Positions 1 through 12,700 of a stretch of DNA of 64,000 bases are shown here, one piece after another. The stretch lies in contig CATNEN010000003.1 in the NCBI GenBank assembly GCA_950097015.1, forward strand, positions 2,789,001 to 2,853,000. The letters are read 5' to 3'. A program made the position numbers and the translations under genes. Under the pieces are notes generated by a model. It searched no databases. It had not been told where the DNA came from and saw only the letters and a program-made list of their open reading frames with translations. The first letter of the stretch is position 1, and every line of letters starts with the position of its first letter. Source of the DNA: Macrostomum hystrix (taxonomy: Eukaryota; Platyhelminthes; Macrostomidae).

Positions 1-129
1 AACCACATGTCTAAACAATTAAAAACTTCTGTCTTATAAATTTGCATAGCGTTACATGAAAACATTATTTAGGGTTGGCGGTATCTTTAAAAAACCTTCG
101 TTTCTGTAAAGCTGGTAACATTAAATAAC

Positions 130-930
130 GATCTAGGCTGTGTTTGTTGGCACTTCAAAGAACCGCAGGTATGGGATTGCCGGTAACTTTGATAAGCCGA
201 ATGTTCAGGATTGGCGGCAACTTCAAAGAACTGCAGGTATGGGATTGGCGGTAGCTTCAAAGCACCACATGATTAGGATTGGCGGCAACTTCAAAGAACC
301 GCAGGTATGGGATTGGTGGTAGCTTCAAAGCACCACATGATTAGGATTGGCGGCAACTTCAAATAACCGCAGGTATGGGATTGGCGGCAACTTCAAAGAA
401 CCGCAGGTATGGGATTGGCGGTAGCTTCAAAGCACCACATGATTAGGATTGGCGGCAACTTCAAAGAACCGCAGGTATGGGATTGCCGGTAACTTTAATA
501 AGCCGAAGGTTCAGGATTGGCGGCAACTTTAAAGAACCGCAGGCATGGGATTGGCGGTAGCTTCAAAGCACCACATGATTAGGATTGGAGGCAACTTCAA
601 ATAACCGCAGGTATGGGATTGGCGGTAGCTTCAAAGCACCACATGATTAGGATTGGCGGCAACTTCAAAGAACCGCAGGTATGGGATTGCCGGTAACTTA
701 AATAAGCGAAGGTTCAGGATTGGCGGTAACTTCAAAGAATCGCAGGCATGGGATTGGCGGTAGCTTCAAAGCACCACATGATTAGGATTGGAGGCAACTT
801 CAAATAACCGCAGGTATGGGATTGGCGGCAACTTCAAAGAACCGCAGTTTAAAGATTGGCAGTTTACTTTCAAAGAAACGCAGGTTTAAGATTTGCGGCA
901 ACTTCAAAGAGCCGCAGATTTAGGGGTACA
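130..930. repeat. 34-bp minisatellite, two alternating unit types
   Basis: Tandem 34-bp units share the core GATTGGCGGYARCTTCAAAG. One type continues into AACCGCAGGTATGGG and the other into CACCACATGATTAGG, and they alternate irregularly. Units decay towards 930. The short open frame through the first copies has no gene-like features. Confidence 0.9.
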
Positions 931-1120
931 TTCAAAGACCCGTAGCTTTATAGTCGGTGACTTAAAAGAGAACAGATTTTATGTTAACAGCACTTGAAAG
1001 TTCTTATGATTGTAGAAATCACCACAGGTGCGGCTTATAAACTCGAAGACAATATAGAGACCTCAAGTAATAATTAAAGCAAGTGAAGTTTCTAGGAAAT
1101 GAGTCGCTCCCAAAAGTTTT

Positions 1121-1807
1121 TCATCCACTTCCAGCTTTCGCAGCTGATCCATTGACAGAGCCGCTGTCAAGATTCTTCGCAGCAGAATCGCTTCCCAAAC
1201 CTTCGTCTTCTTCCGTTGCCTCTTCACCATCGCTGTCTTCATCCGCGTCGGTATCTTCGTCATCATCTTCGGAATCTGTGTCATCATCGTCGTCGTCGTC
1301 TTCATCGCCGGAGCTTATCTGATCCAGCAGCAGACGGTCTGAGATCACGGCGCGAAACTGCAACGCTTCCAGATTGTCCGGCTCGTACAGTAGAATCATT
1401 TCGCACAGCTTGGCCGCATTGTTGAAGTCCTTGGTCATGACGCACTCGATGAATTCCATCAGCAGCTCAGTAGGAGCCTCCCGTCGTCTAGGCGTGGCTG
1501 CGCCTGAACCATCGTGCGGCGTGCGGGCGCTACCGAGGCCGCTGTCCAGATTGCTGCGGCTTGTTGAAGACGCCGAAGCCGGAGCTGGAGGAACACGAGC
1601 CGCTGACGTCGCCGACGCCGAGGCCGACGCTGTGGCTGCAGCCGGTTGACGACGTCGGGATGCTGCGGCAGCTGGCGACACCACCGAAGGTGCCGAACCA
1701 GCTGGACGCTGCGAGACAGACAGCAGCGAGGACGCTGTCGGTGACAGCTGCGGTGGTGGCTTCCTTCCGCCGCCACTGCCGCCGCCGCCGCGAGAAGCTG
1801 TTGCCAT
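1121..1807 (-). CDS. ERICH2: ERICH2-like (glutamate-rich protein 2) protein, single exon
   Basis: A 228-aa open frame on the minus strand with ATG and stop and no intron needed. Residues 1-108 are Gly/Ala/Pro/Ser-rich low complexity. Residues 110-160 form a helical block beginning APTELLMEFIECVMTKDF and continuing KLCEMILLYEP, which matches the conserved C-terminal core I know from vertebrate ERICH2 (a helix pair before an acidic tail). Residues 167-203 are almost all Asp/Glu/Ser, and the C-terminus is Ser/Gly/Ala. The biochemical role of ERICH2 is poorly known, so I assign none. An antisense open frame across the same DNA reads the GC-rich low-complexity region and is a shadow. The family call rests on the core only. 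Confidence 0.75.
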   Translation of the reverse strand: MATASRGGGGSGGGRKPPPQLSPTASSLLSVSQRPAGSAPSVVSPAAAASRRRQPAAATASASASATSAARVPPAPASASSTSRSNLDSGLGSARTPHDGSGAATPRRREAPTELLMEFIECVMTKDFNNAAKLCEMILLYEPDNLEALQFRAVISDRLLLDQISSGDEDDDDDDDTDSEDDDEDTDADEDSDGEEATEEDEGLGSDSAAKNLDSGSVNGSAAKAGSG

Positions 1808-1984
1808 GGTGATCTATGGCAGACTCTGAATACATAAACAATTATAATATTAATAGTAGTGCTACTGTGCTACTGTAATGATTTCATTTATCGAACGAAC
1901 TTAAAAACCTAAATTTAGCTTTCAAATTTCGAGCGCCATGTAAGGTCGAAGCTGTTAAAAGGAGAGGTCGAGACAAATCACGGA

Positions 1985-2150
1985 GGTCAATATACCAAAG
2001 GGAGGTCAAGATACTAACGGGAGGTCAATATACCAAAGGGAGGTCAAGATACTAACGGGAGGTCAATATACCAAAGGGAGGTCAAGATACTAACGGGAGG
2101 TCAATATACCAAAGGGAGGTCAAGATACCAGGAGGTTAATATATCAGAGG
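1985..2150. repeat. 38-bp tandem repeat
   Basis: About four copies of a 38-bp unit built from two similar halves, GGGAGGTCAAGATACTAAC and GGGAGGTCAATATACCAAA. It lies in the upstream flank of the ERICH2-like gene. Confidence 0.85.
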
Positions 2151-3747
2151 TGTCAAGATAAAGGCAAGCGTAGGGTCAAAACGTGGCTACGGAATAACGA
2201 CTGTTTTCTAGGAAAACACAGAAAATAAATTATGTGAGCTATAACTTTAGCCAGACAACACAAAAATATGCCACTTAAATAATTTTTCACGAGTTGGTTT
2301 GCTGGTGGCCACAGCTTTTTATATATTGTAAACAAAAAAGACACGGAAGTACACGGCAATATATATATGTATATATATATATATAATATTTGTTATACTC
2401 TTTATCAGCGTTTAAATAAGCAAAAAATAATGGTTATAACAAAACAAAGAGACACATACGTAAAAAAGTTCAATCGAAAAAACGGACAAAAATATATAAG
2501 TGCATGAGTATATCTCATTGGATACTAGGTATTTGGACAGAAGATCTTTGTCGCAAAAAATAAATAAAACATTTTAAAGTAAAACAACTTTTAAAGAAAC
2601 TATGAAGTTAAGATTAGTCTCTTAAGCAGTAGAACTGAAAGGAAGAACAAATATAATTGATTCTTTAAAAAACATCCAAAGAACATGTACTGCTCTATTT
2701 TAATCAAATTATCTTTTTCATACATATAATGTGAATGACAATTAAAATTTCATAAAATGGGCGGATAGACGGATATATAACGGAAAAAGAACACCAAAGA
2801 AAAACTACGTAAAGAGTAGATAACAAAATAACAAAAACTGTTTTATTACAGTATAATATGGATTTACTGATTATTGTGTAATGCCCTACATATTTTTATG
2901 TTTACGCCATTTTTAAACGCGGATTTTTCACAGATACATTTCTGGAACACAACGCTATCGAAATGCAAAGTAAAACAAAATTCGAACAAAAACAAAATGA
3001 CAGATAACGCTTGCTGAGTTATGAGTATTGTCTTTTCGGTACTGCAATCGTATAATAGTGCCAAAAAAAGAAATTTTTATTGAATTTAGCAAAAAGCTAA
3101 ATCTTAGAACAATTAAATTAACAAAAAAATAATTTTTACTTCACTTTTTTGAGGTCAGGTCTTTTCGTGCCCACTTTTTACAATGCGTACTCCGATAATA
3201 TTTCGCTTTTTGATAATGTTGTCGAGGACATATTGTTTTGTTAAAATGAAGTAAAAATAACAACAAACTAAAATCTACACACGAAAGATAAAGTGTGTAC
3301 GAAAAAAATATTAAAACAAAAAAGATTTGTTAATATGAATTACATACTACACCCACACACAGACAACACGGATAGCAAAGTTTAAGCATAAATTTGTGCA
3401 TAAAGAAAAAGTTTTTTCCGTCATCACAAGATCATTGCTAGCAGGCTGCACACACTGTCAACTAGAATTGCGTTACTAAGTTTCTCGCTAACCGTTACTT
3501 TTTCTACATCTGATAAACTAGAAACGAAAAGTTGTTAGTTTTTATGGAAAATTCCTCATACCAAATAACGAATCATAAAGCGTTAATTATTTATATTAAA
3601 TAGAAGCTTATTATCCGTTACTTTCCGACAAACGTCAATAAATCTGTGTTAAGTTTTAGTTGTAGAATCGTTAAAAGTAACGGAACAAAAAAGTAACGAC
3701 TTTCGTAAATTGCGAAAAATATCGAACCAATACTACTTTATCCTTGA
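2151..3747. other. AT-rich intergenic sequence, no gene seen
   Basis: AT-rich DNA between the ERICH2-like gene and the 3' end of the SLC15 gene. It has a short (AT)n run near 2360-2390 and only short open frames without recognisable motifs. Part of it is expected to be SLC15 3' UTR, but I could not fix a polyadenylation site. Confidence 0.6.
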
Positions 3748-6700
3748 TCAATCATCTTCGGGTCCTTTAGAAAATCCGTTATTGACATTCTTGTCAGCAA
3801 CGCCAGGTGCTGGTGGCTGCATCGGTAGTTCAGTCAGGGGGTCGGGGCTGAATGGCTTGTAACGCATCGCCAGCAGGATGAATACGAACACATTCAGCAG
3901 CATCAGGATGGCGAACATCAGAAACTCGTAGCTCTGATAGGGAATGATGCGCACTTCGCTAACCACCATGACGACAACGTTGCCAATGGCGACGCACATT
4001 AGCCAGAGAGCTTGGATTAGCGACTTCATAGAGGTCGGGGCTTCGGCATAGGACAGAGCCAAGCCGGAGATTGAGAACAGCACCTCCGCTATGGAGATAA
4101 GGATGTACTGCGGAACCTGCCACATCATTGACACTGAATTGGCTCGGACTTCTTCAACTAGGAATGAGCGAATTGTGCCGGTCGCATCGGAGTACAGGAT
4201 TAGAGTCATGATCTGACCGTCTGCGGGCATAAGTAAAGGATTTTGTACAGATTTTAGTGTTAGGAAGAAACAGGTAGACTGTAGGGAGACAGGGTAGACT
4301 GAAGAAAGACAGAGGTGGACTGTAGGGAGACAGAGGTAGACTGTAGGGAGAAAGAGGTAGACTGTAGGGAGAAAGAGGTAGACTGTAGGGAGACAGAGTT
4401 AGACTGTAGGGAGAAAGAGGTAGACTGTAGGGAGACAGAGGTAGACTGTAGGGAGACAGAGGTAGACTGTAGGGAGACAGAGGTAGACTGTAGGGAGACA
4501 GAGGTAGACTGAAGAAAGACAGAGGTAGACTGTAGGGAGACAGAGGTAGACTGTAGGGAGACAGAGGTAGACTGAAGAAAGACAGAGGTAGACTGTAGGG
4601 AGAAAGAGGTAGACTGTAGGGAGACAGAGGTAGACTGTAGGGAGAAAGAGGTAGACTGTAGGGAGAAAGAGGTAGACTGTAGGGAGAAAGAGGTAGACTG
4701 TGTAGGCATGGAGGAAGACTGTGTAGGCATGGAGGTAGACTGTGTAGGCATGGAGGAAGACTGTGTAGGCATGGAGGTAGACTGTGTAGGCATGGAGGAA
4801 GACTGTGTAGGCATGGAGGTAGACTGTGTAGGCATGGAGGAAGACTGTGTAGGCATGGAGGAAGACTGTGTAGGCATGGAGGTAGACTGTGTAGGCATGG
4901 AGGTAGACTGTGCAGGCATGGAGGAAGACTGTGTAGGCATGGAGGAAGACTGTGTAGGCATGGAGGAAGACTGTGTAGGCATGGAGGAAGACTGTGTAGG
5001 CATGGAGGAAGACTGTGTAGGCATGGAGGTAGACTGTGTAGGCATGGAGGAAGACTGTGTAGGCATGGAGGAAGACTGTGTAGGCATGGAGGAAGACTGT
5101 GTAGGCATGGAGGAAGACTGTGTAGGCATGGAGGTAGACTGTGTAGGCATGGAGAAAGACTGTGTAGGCATGGAGGTAGACTGTGCAGGCATGGAGGAAG
5201 ACTGTGTAGGCATGGAGGAAGACTGTGTAGGCATGGAGGAAGACTGTGTAGGCATGGAGGAAGACTGTGTAGGCATGGAGGAAGACTGTGTAGGCATGGA
5301 GGTAGACTGTGTAGGCATGGAGAAAGACTGTGTAGGCATGGAGAAAGACTGTGTAGGCATGGAGGAAGACTGTGTAGGCATGGAGGAAGACTGTGTAGGC
5401 ATGGAGGAAGACTGTGTAGGCATGGAGGAAGACTGTGTAGGCATGGAGGAAGACTGTGTAGGCATGGAGGAAGACTGTGTAGGCATGGAGGTAGACTGTG
5501 CAGGCATGGAGGTAGACTGTGTAGGCATGGAGGAAGACTGTGTAGGCATGGAGGAAGACTGTGTAGGCATGGAGGAAGACTGTGTAGGCATGGAGGAAGA
5601 CTGTGTAGGCATGGAGGTAGACTGTGTAGGCATGGAGAAAGACTGTGTAGGCATGGAGAAAGACTGTGTAGGCATGGAGGAAGACTGTGTAGGCATGGAG
5701 GAAGACTGTGTAGGCATGGAGGAAGACTGTGTAGGCATGGAGGAAGACTGTGTAGGCATGGAGGAAGACTGTGTAGGCATGGAGGAAGACTGTGTAGGCA
5801 TGGAGGTAGACTGTGCAGGCATGGAGGTAGACTGTGTAGGCATGGAGGAAGACTGTGTAGGCATGGAGGAAGACTGTGTAGGCATGGGAGGAAGACAGTG
5901 CAGGCATGGAGAAAGACTGTGTAGGCATGGAGGTAGACTATGCAGGCATGGAGGAAGACTGTGTAGGCATGGAGGAAGACTGTGTAGGCATGGAGGAAGA
6001 CTGTGTAGGCATGGAGGAAGACTGTGTAGGCATGGAGGAAGACTGTGTAGGCATGGAGGTTAGACTGTGTAGGCATGGAGAAAGACTGTGTAGGCATGGA
6101 GGAAAGACTGTGTAGGCATGGAGGTAGACTGTGTAGGCATGGAGGTAGACTGTGTAGGCATGGAGGAAGACTGTGTAGGCATGGAGGAAGACTGTGTAGG
6201 CATGGAGGAAGACTGTGTAGGCATGGAGGTAGACTGTGTAGGCATGGAGGAAAGACTGTGTAGGCATGGAGAAAGACTGTGTAGGCATGGAGGAAGACTG
6301 TGTAGGCATGGAGGAAGACTGTGTAGGCATGGAGGAAGACTGTGTAGGCATGGAGGAAGACTGTGTAGGCATGGAGGAAGACTGTGTAGGCATGGAGGAA
6401 GACTGTGTAGGCATGGAGGTAGACTGTGCAGGCATGGAGGTAGACTGTGTAGGCATGGAGGAAGACTGTGTAGGCATGGAGGAAGACTGTGTAGGCATGG
6501 AGGAAGACAGTGCAGGCATGGAGAAAGACTGTGTAGGCATGGAGGTAGACTATGCAGGCATGGAGGAAGACTGTGTAGGCATGGAGGAAGACTGTGTAGG
6601 CATGGAGGAAGACTGTGTAGGCATGGAGGAAGACTGTGTAGGCATGGAGGAAGACTGTGTAGGCATGGAGGTAGACTGTGTAGGCATGGAGAAAGACTGT

Positions 6701-9700
6701 GTAGGCATGGAGGAAAGACTGTGTAGGCATGGAGGTAGACTGTGTCAGGCATGGAGGTAGACTGTGTAGGCATGGAGGTAAGACTGTGCAGGCATGGAGG
6801 AAGACTGTGTAGGCATGGAGGAAGACTGTGTAGGCATGGAGGTAAGACTGTGTAGGCATGGAGGTAGACTGTGTAGGCATGGAGGAAGACTGTGTAGGCA
6901 TGGAGGTAGACTGTGTAGGCATGGAGGAAGACTGTGTAGGCATGGAGGAAGACTGTGTAGGCATGGAGGTAGACTGTGTAGGCATGGAGGAAGACTGTGT
7001 AGGCATGGAGGAAGACTGTGTAGGCATGGAGGAAGACTGTGTAGGCATGGAGGTAGACTGTGTAGGCATGGAGGAAGACTGTGTAGGCATGGAGGTAGAC
7101 TGTGTAGGCATGGAGGTAGACTGTGTAGGCATGGAGAAGACTGTGTAGGCATGGAGGATAGACTGTGTAGGCATGGAGGAAGACTGGTAGGCATGGAGGA
7201 AGACTGTGTAGGCATGGAGGTAGACTGTGTAGGCATGGAGGAAGGACTGTGTAGGCATGGAGGAAGACTGTGTAGGCATGGAGGAAGACTGTGTAGGCAT
7301 GGAGGAAGACTGTGTAGGCATGGAGGAAGACTGTGTAGGCATGGAGGAAGACTGTGTAGGCATGGAGGTAGACTGTGTAGGCATGGAGGTAGACTGTGTA
7401 GGCATGGAGGTAGACTGTGCAGGCATGGAGGAAGACTGTGTAGGCATGGAGGAAGACTGTGTAGGCATGGAGGAAGACTGTGTAGGCATGGAGGAAGACT
7501 GTGTAGGCATGGAGGGAAGACTGTGTAGGCATGGAGGAAGACTGTGTAGGCATGGAGGAAGACTGTGTAGGCATGGAGGAAGACTGTGTAGGCATGGAGG
7601 AAGACTGTGTAGGCATGGAGGAAGACTGTGTAGGCATGGAGGTAGACTGTGTAGGCATGGAGGTAGACTGTGTAGGCATGGAGGTAGACTGTGCAGGCAT
7701 GGAGGAAGACTGTGTAGGCATGGAGGAAGACTGTGTAGGCATGGAGGAAGACTGTGTAGGCATGGAGGAAGACTGTGTAGGCATGGAGGAAGACTGTGTA
7801 GGCATGGAGGTAGACTGTGTAGGCATGGAGAAAGACTGTGTAGGCATGGAGAAAGACTGTGTAGGCATGGAGGAAGACTGTGTAGGCATGGAGGTAGACT
7901 GTGTAGGCATGGAGGAAGACTGTGTAGGCATGGAGGTAGACTGTGTAGGCATGGAGAAAGACTGTGTAGGCATGGAGGAAGACTGTGTAGGCATGGAGGT
8001 AGACTGTAGTGGAGGTAGAAAAAAGAAGAAACCAATTGAAACAGAAAACAAAGATTTATCCCGGTTTTCACATTTTTAGCTCGCTCATAAACAAGCACGA
8101 AGCGAAGCAGTGCGAACTGCTATAGAATACGATCAAGTAGAACTCGCAACGCCATTGTCAATGTTAAAACTTTACCGATAATAACAACTATGAAATCGCT
8201 GACTGTCTAATGACATTGTAAATAAACAAAACCTTTACTATAGAGCAGAAAGTAACATAGAGAAAGAGAGAAGGAGAGAGAGAAGACTCTATCTAGTATT
8301 TCCGCTGTCAAACAATGGCTAGGCCATTCTATTTGAATATTCTCTTATTTAGCTGTCGCACTAGTTAGTGTGTGTGTGTGTGTGTGTCAAATATTCTAGC
8401 GTTGAAAATATTGCAAGCAGACACGCATTATTCACAGCTCACGTGTTCCGAGAATTTAATAGCAGAAATATTCGCCAGATTTTTTCTCATTTTCAGATGT
8501 ACTTTTAGCTAGATACTCATAGTGCTTGGACCAGACATATTAATTTTAATTTCCTGCCTTTATCGCTGAGAGCACACGAAGATTGTCCCCAAGGACCCCT
8601 AGTAGAATTCGATCCCAAAATCACGACCCACTGCGAGTTCATTAAACTAGGCCAACATTGTCGAAAGTTTAACTGAACAGAACTTTTAACTGGCGAGGTT
8701 TTAATGCTGCAACAAAAAACGAAGAAAATATTTCTTCGAAAATAGAATTCAACTGTTAACTTACAACCGTGATGCAAAAAATCATTAGATACCACTCCTG
8801 GTTAGTGTTATGCGAATAATTATTTGATAATTATAGTGTCGCCTTAAATAGTTGGGTAAGCAAATAACTAACCTATGTACCTGAAGGGATGCCAACCTAT
8901 GTACCTGAAGGGATGCCAACCTATGTACCTGAGGAGATGCCAACCTATGTACCTGAGGAGATGCCAACCTATGTACCTGAGGAGATGCCAACCTATGTAC
9001 CTGAGGAGATGCCAACCTAAGTACCTGAGGAGATGCCAACCTATGTACCTGAGGAGATGCCAACCTATGTACCTGATGAGATGCCAACCTGTGTACCTGA
9101 GGGGATAATAACCTATGTACCTGAGGGGATAATAACCTATGTACCTGAGGGGATAATAACCTATGTACCTGAAGGGATAATAACTTATGTACCTGAAGGG
9201 ATAATAACCTATGTACCTGAAGGGATAATAACCTATGTACCTGAGGGGATAATAACCTATGTACCTGAGGGGATAATAACCTATGTACCTGAAGGGATAA
9301 TAACCTATGTACCTGAAGGGATAATAACCTATGTACCTGAAGGGATAATAACCTATGTACCTGAGGGGATAATAACCTATGTACTTGAAGGGATAATAAC
9401 CTATGTACCTGAAGGGATAATAACCTATGTACCTGAAGGGATAATAACCTATGTACCTGAAGGTACACAACTAAAACAACTAAGAGAGTACATGGATACA
9501 CGAAACACTCAAAGCAGCAGGAACTCACTATTAACTCCAACATTTGGTAGCTCTGGTTTGCCCTTGCCAGTAAAGTTACCGGACAAATGCACAGAGTAGA
9601 AACCGCTCTGCACAGGCTGATAGTCCGTGAACCTGATATCGCTAACTGAGGTTAAATTAAATAGAAATTCGATTTTGTCTTTCACTCGACTAATTCGATT

Positions 9701-12700
9701 CAGCGACAGGCGATCATAGCGCAGTTTATCGGCTAGGGTAGGATCCGTCAGCATTACTCGAATCAGGCTCAGGCCTTTGTGATGCTTCTCGGTGACAGCT
9801 GGTACTGCGGCCAGCTGGCCCGAACCATAGACTATGACGTCATATGAATTTTTGTTTCCGGTTAGGGTCAGGTTGGACATAACAGAGACTGTTTCCAAGC
9901 AGTCTGGATTCGAATCAGCGGCGACGTTCCACAGTTGAGAGGTCTGTCGGTGCGGGAGAGGGTAGGTAGAATGTACATTGATAAAGACAGTGACGAATGT
10001 ACATTAGTCTAGGCAGTGACGAATGTACATTGATCTCAGCGGTGACGAATGTACATTGATCTCAGCGGTGACGAATGTACATTAGTCTAGGCAGTGACGA
10101 ATGTACATTAGTCTAGGCCGTGACGAACATACATTGGTCTAGGCAGTGACGAATGTACATTGGTCTAGGCAGTGACGAATGTACATTGGTCTAGGCAGTG
10201 ACGAATGTACATTGGTCTAGGCAGTGACGAATGTACATTGGTCTAGGCAGTGACGAATGTACATTGGTCTAGGCCGTGACGAACATACATTGGTCTAGGC
10301 AGTGACGAATGTACATTGGTCTAGGCAGTGACGAATGTACATTGGTCTAGGCAGTGACGAATGTACATTGGTCTAGGCAGTGACGAATGTACATTGGTCT
10401 AGGCAGTGACGAATGTACATTGGTCTAGGCAGTGACGAATATACATTGGTCTAGGCAGTGACGAATGTACATTGGTCTAGGCAGTGACGAATGTACATTG
10501 GTCTAGTGACAGCGGTATACTCACCTTATCGTGCAGAATTGCTCGCGAATAAGAAAATGTCGGTACCGGATCAACGGAGCCTTCAAATTTGAAGTTGACA
10601 TCGCAGGCCCTTGTTCCGGTGAGGGCGTTGACAAATTTCAGTTTGATTTGGCCGGCCTTGGGCACAACTGGCAGCTCCCTTTCGATGCGCATCTGGACGG
10701 CCATCGCCGCTACAAAAGCTACCGAAGCTAGCAGCATGCCAACACCCATGCGCTTGCACAGGGATGTCGACAGGTGGAGCTTGCCTGCCAACGGAAGAAT
10801 TATAATTGCTGGCCGTTGCTTTACTTTTAGAGGGCATTATGCACTTTGTTAAACGGCCCTGGGGTGGGTTTAAGAAGCCCTTCGCTCAGGTGTTACTGAA
10901 TCGATTCTAGAAGTCCCTATGTCAATAGTTGAAAGGTGATCTGAATTTAGCTCTCATAAATTACGCAATTAGTGTACAACACAGTCACATGGAAACTTAG
11001 AGAAAAGGTATATGCAAAGCGGTCACTCAAACAAAACTAAGCAGAAACCATGGGCTTTCCCTAGAAGATGTTTATAGAGACTTCAGAAAAAAAGAAATTA
11101 TTAAATATTTGTAGATTTCAAAAAGCACTTAAAAGCACTTCAAAAAACCTTAATCTTTTGTTTAAGATAACTGAAAAAATAAGATCATTGTAAATCAATT
11201 AACTTAATTTCATTTTTCTCAGCTAAAATAAGATCAACAACCTATAAGATGGCCTCTTATTCTTCCCGAATACCAAACACAGCAATTGCACTTTTCACAA
11301 CATAAACTTTCAATGAACTGTCGAAACAAAATGAAAATGAAAATTCATTTCTTAAGAAATCATAAAAAATCAACTAATTGGCATAATTTAACGCAACGCT
11401 CAAATCACAGTTGATGCTGGATTGTTACAACAATACTTACCTTCCCATCTGCCTAGAAAAATCAAATAGAAAAGCTATAAATATTAGATTGTGTGGGGTA
11501 GATCATCCTAATGAATAACTGGGTGTGTGGGATAGATAATCCTAATGAATAACTGGGTGTGTCGGGTAGATAATCCTAATGAATAACTGGGTGTGTCGGG
11601 CAGATAATCCTAATGAATAACTGGGTGTGTCGGGTAGATAATCCTAATGAATAACTGGGTGTGTCGGGTAGATAATCCTAATGAATAACTGGGTGTGTCG
11701 GGTAGATAATCCTAATGAATAACTGGGTGTGTCGGGAAGATAATCCTAATGAATAACTGGGTGTGTCGGGTAGATAATCCTAATGAATAACTGGGTGTGT
11801 CGGGTAGATAATCCTAATGAATAACTGGGTGTGTCGGGTAGATAATCCTAATGAATAACTGGGTGTCTCGGATAGATAATCCTAATGAATAACTGGGTGT
11901 GTCGGGTAGATAATCCTAATGAATAACTGGGTGTGTCGGGTAGATAATCCTAATGAATAACTGGGTGTGTCGGGTAGATAATCCTAATGAATAACTGGGT
12001 GTGTCGGGTAGATAATCCTAATGAATAACTGGGTGTCTCGGATAGATAATCCTAATGAATAACTGGGTGTGTCGGGTAGATAATCCTAATGAATAACTAG
12101 GTGTGTCGGGTAGATAATCCTAATGAATAACTGGGTGTCTCGGATAGATAATCCTAATGAATAACTGGGTGTGTCGGGTAGATAATCCTAATGAATAACT
12201 GGGTGTGTGGGGTAGATAATCCTAATGAATAACTGGGTGTGTGGGGTAGATAATCCTAATGAATAACTGGGTGTGTGGGGTAGATAATCCTAATGAATAA
12301 CTGGGTGTGTCGGGTAGATAATCCTAATGAATAACTGGGTGTGTGGGATAGATAATCCTAATGAATAACTGGGTGTGTCGGGTAGATAATCCTAATGAAT
12401 AACTGGGTGTGTCGGGTAGATAATCCTAATGAATAACTGGGTGTGTCGGGTGGATAATCCTAATGAATAACTGGGTGTGTCGGGTAGATAATCCTAATGA
12501 ATAACTGGGTGTGTCGGGTAGATAATCCTAATGAATAACTGGGTGTGTCGGGTAGATAATCCTAATGAATAACTGGGTGTCTCGGATAGATAATCCTAAT
12601 GAATAACTGGGTGTGTCGGGTAGATAATCCTAATGAATAACTGGGTGTGTCGGAGAGATAATCCTAATGAATAACTGGGTGTGTCGGGTAGATAATCCTA

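Noticed and set aside
4154-8098. A 1,314-codon open frame (and long frames on the other strand) with Cys/Leu/His/Pro repeats
   Set aside because: It is a 21-bp minisatellite whose period is a multiple of three. It lies between SLC15 exons that join in phase without it, and several frames on both strands are equally open.
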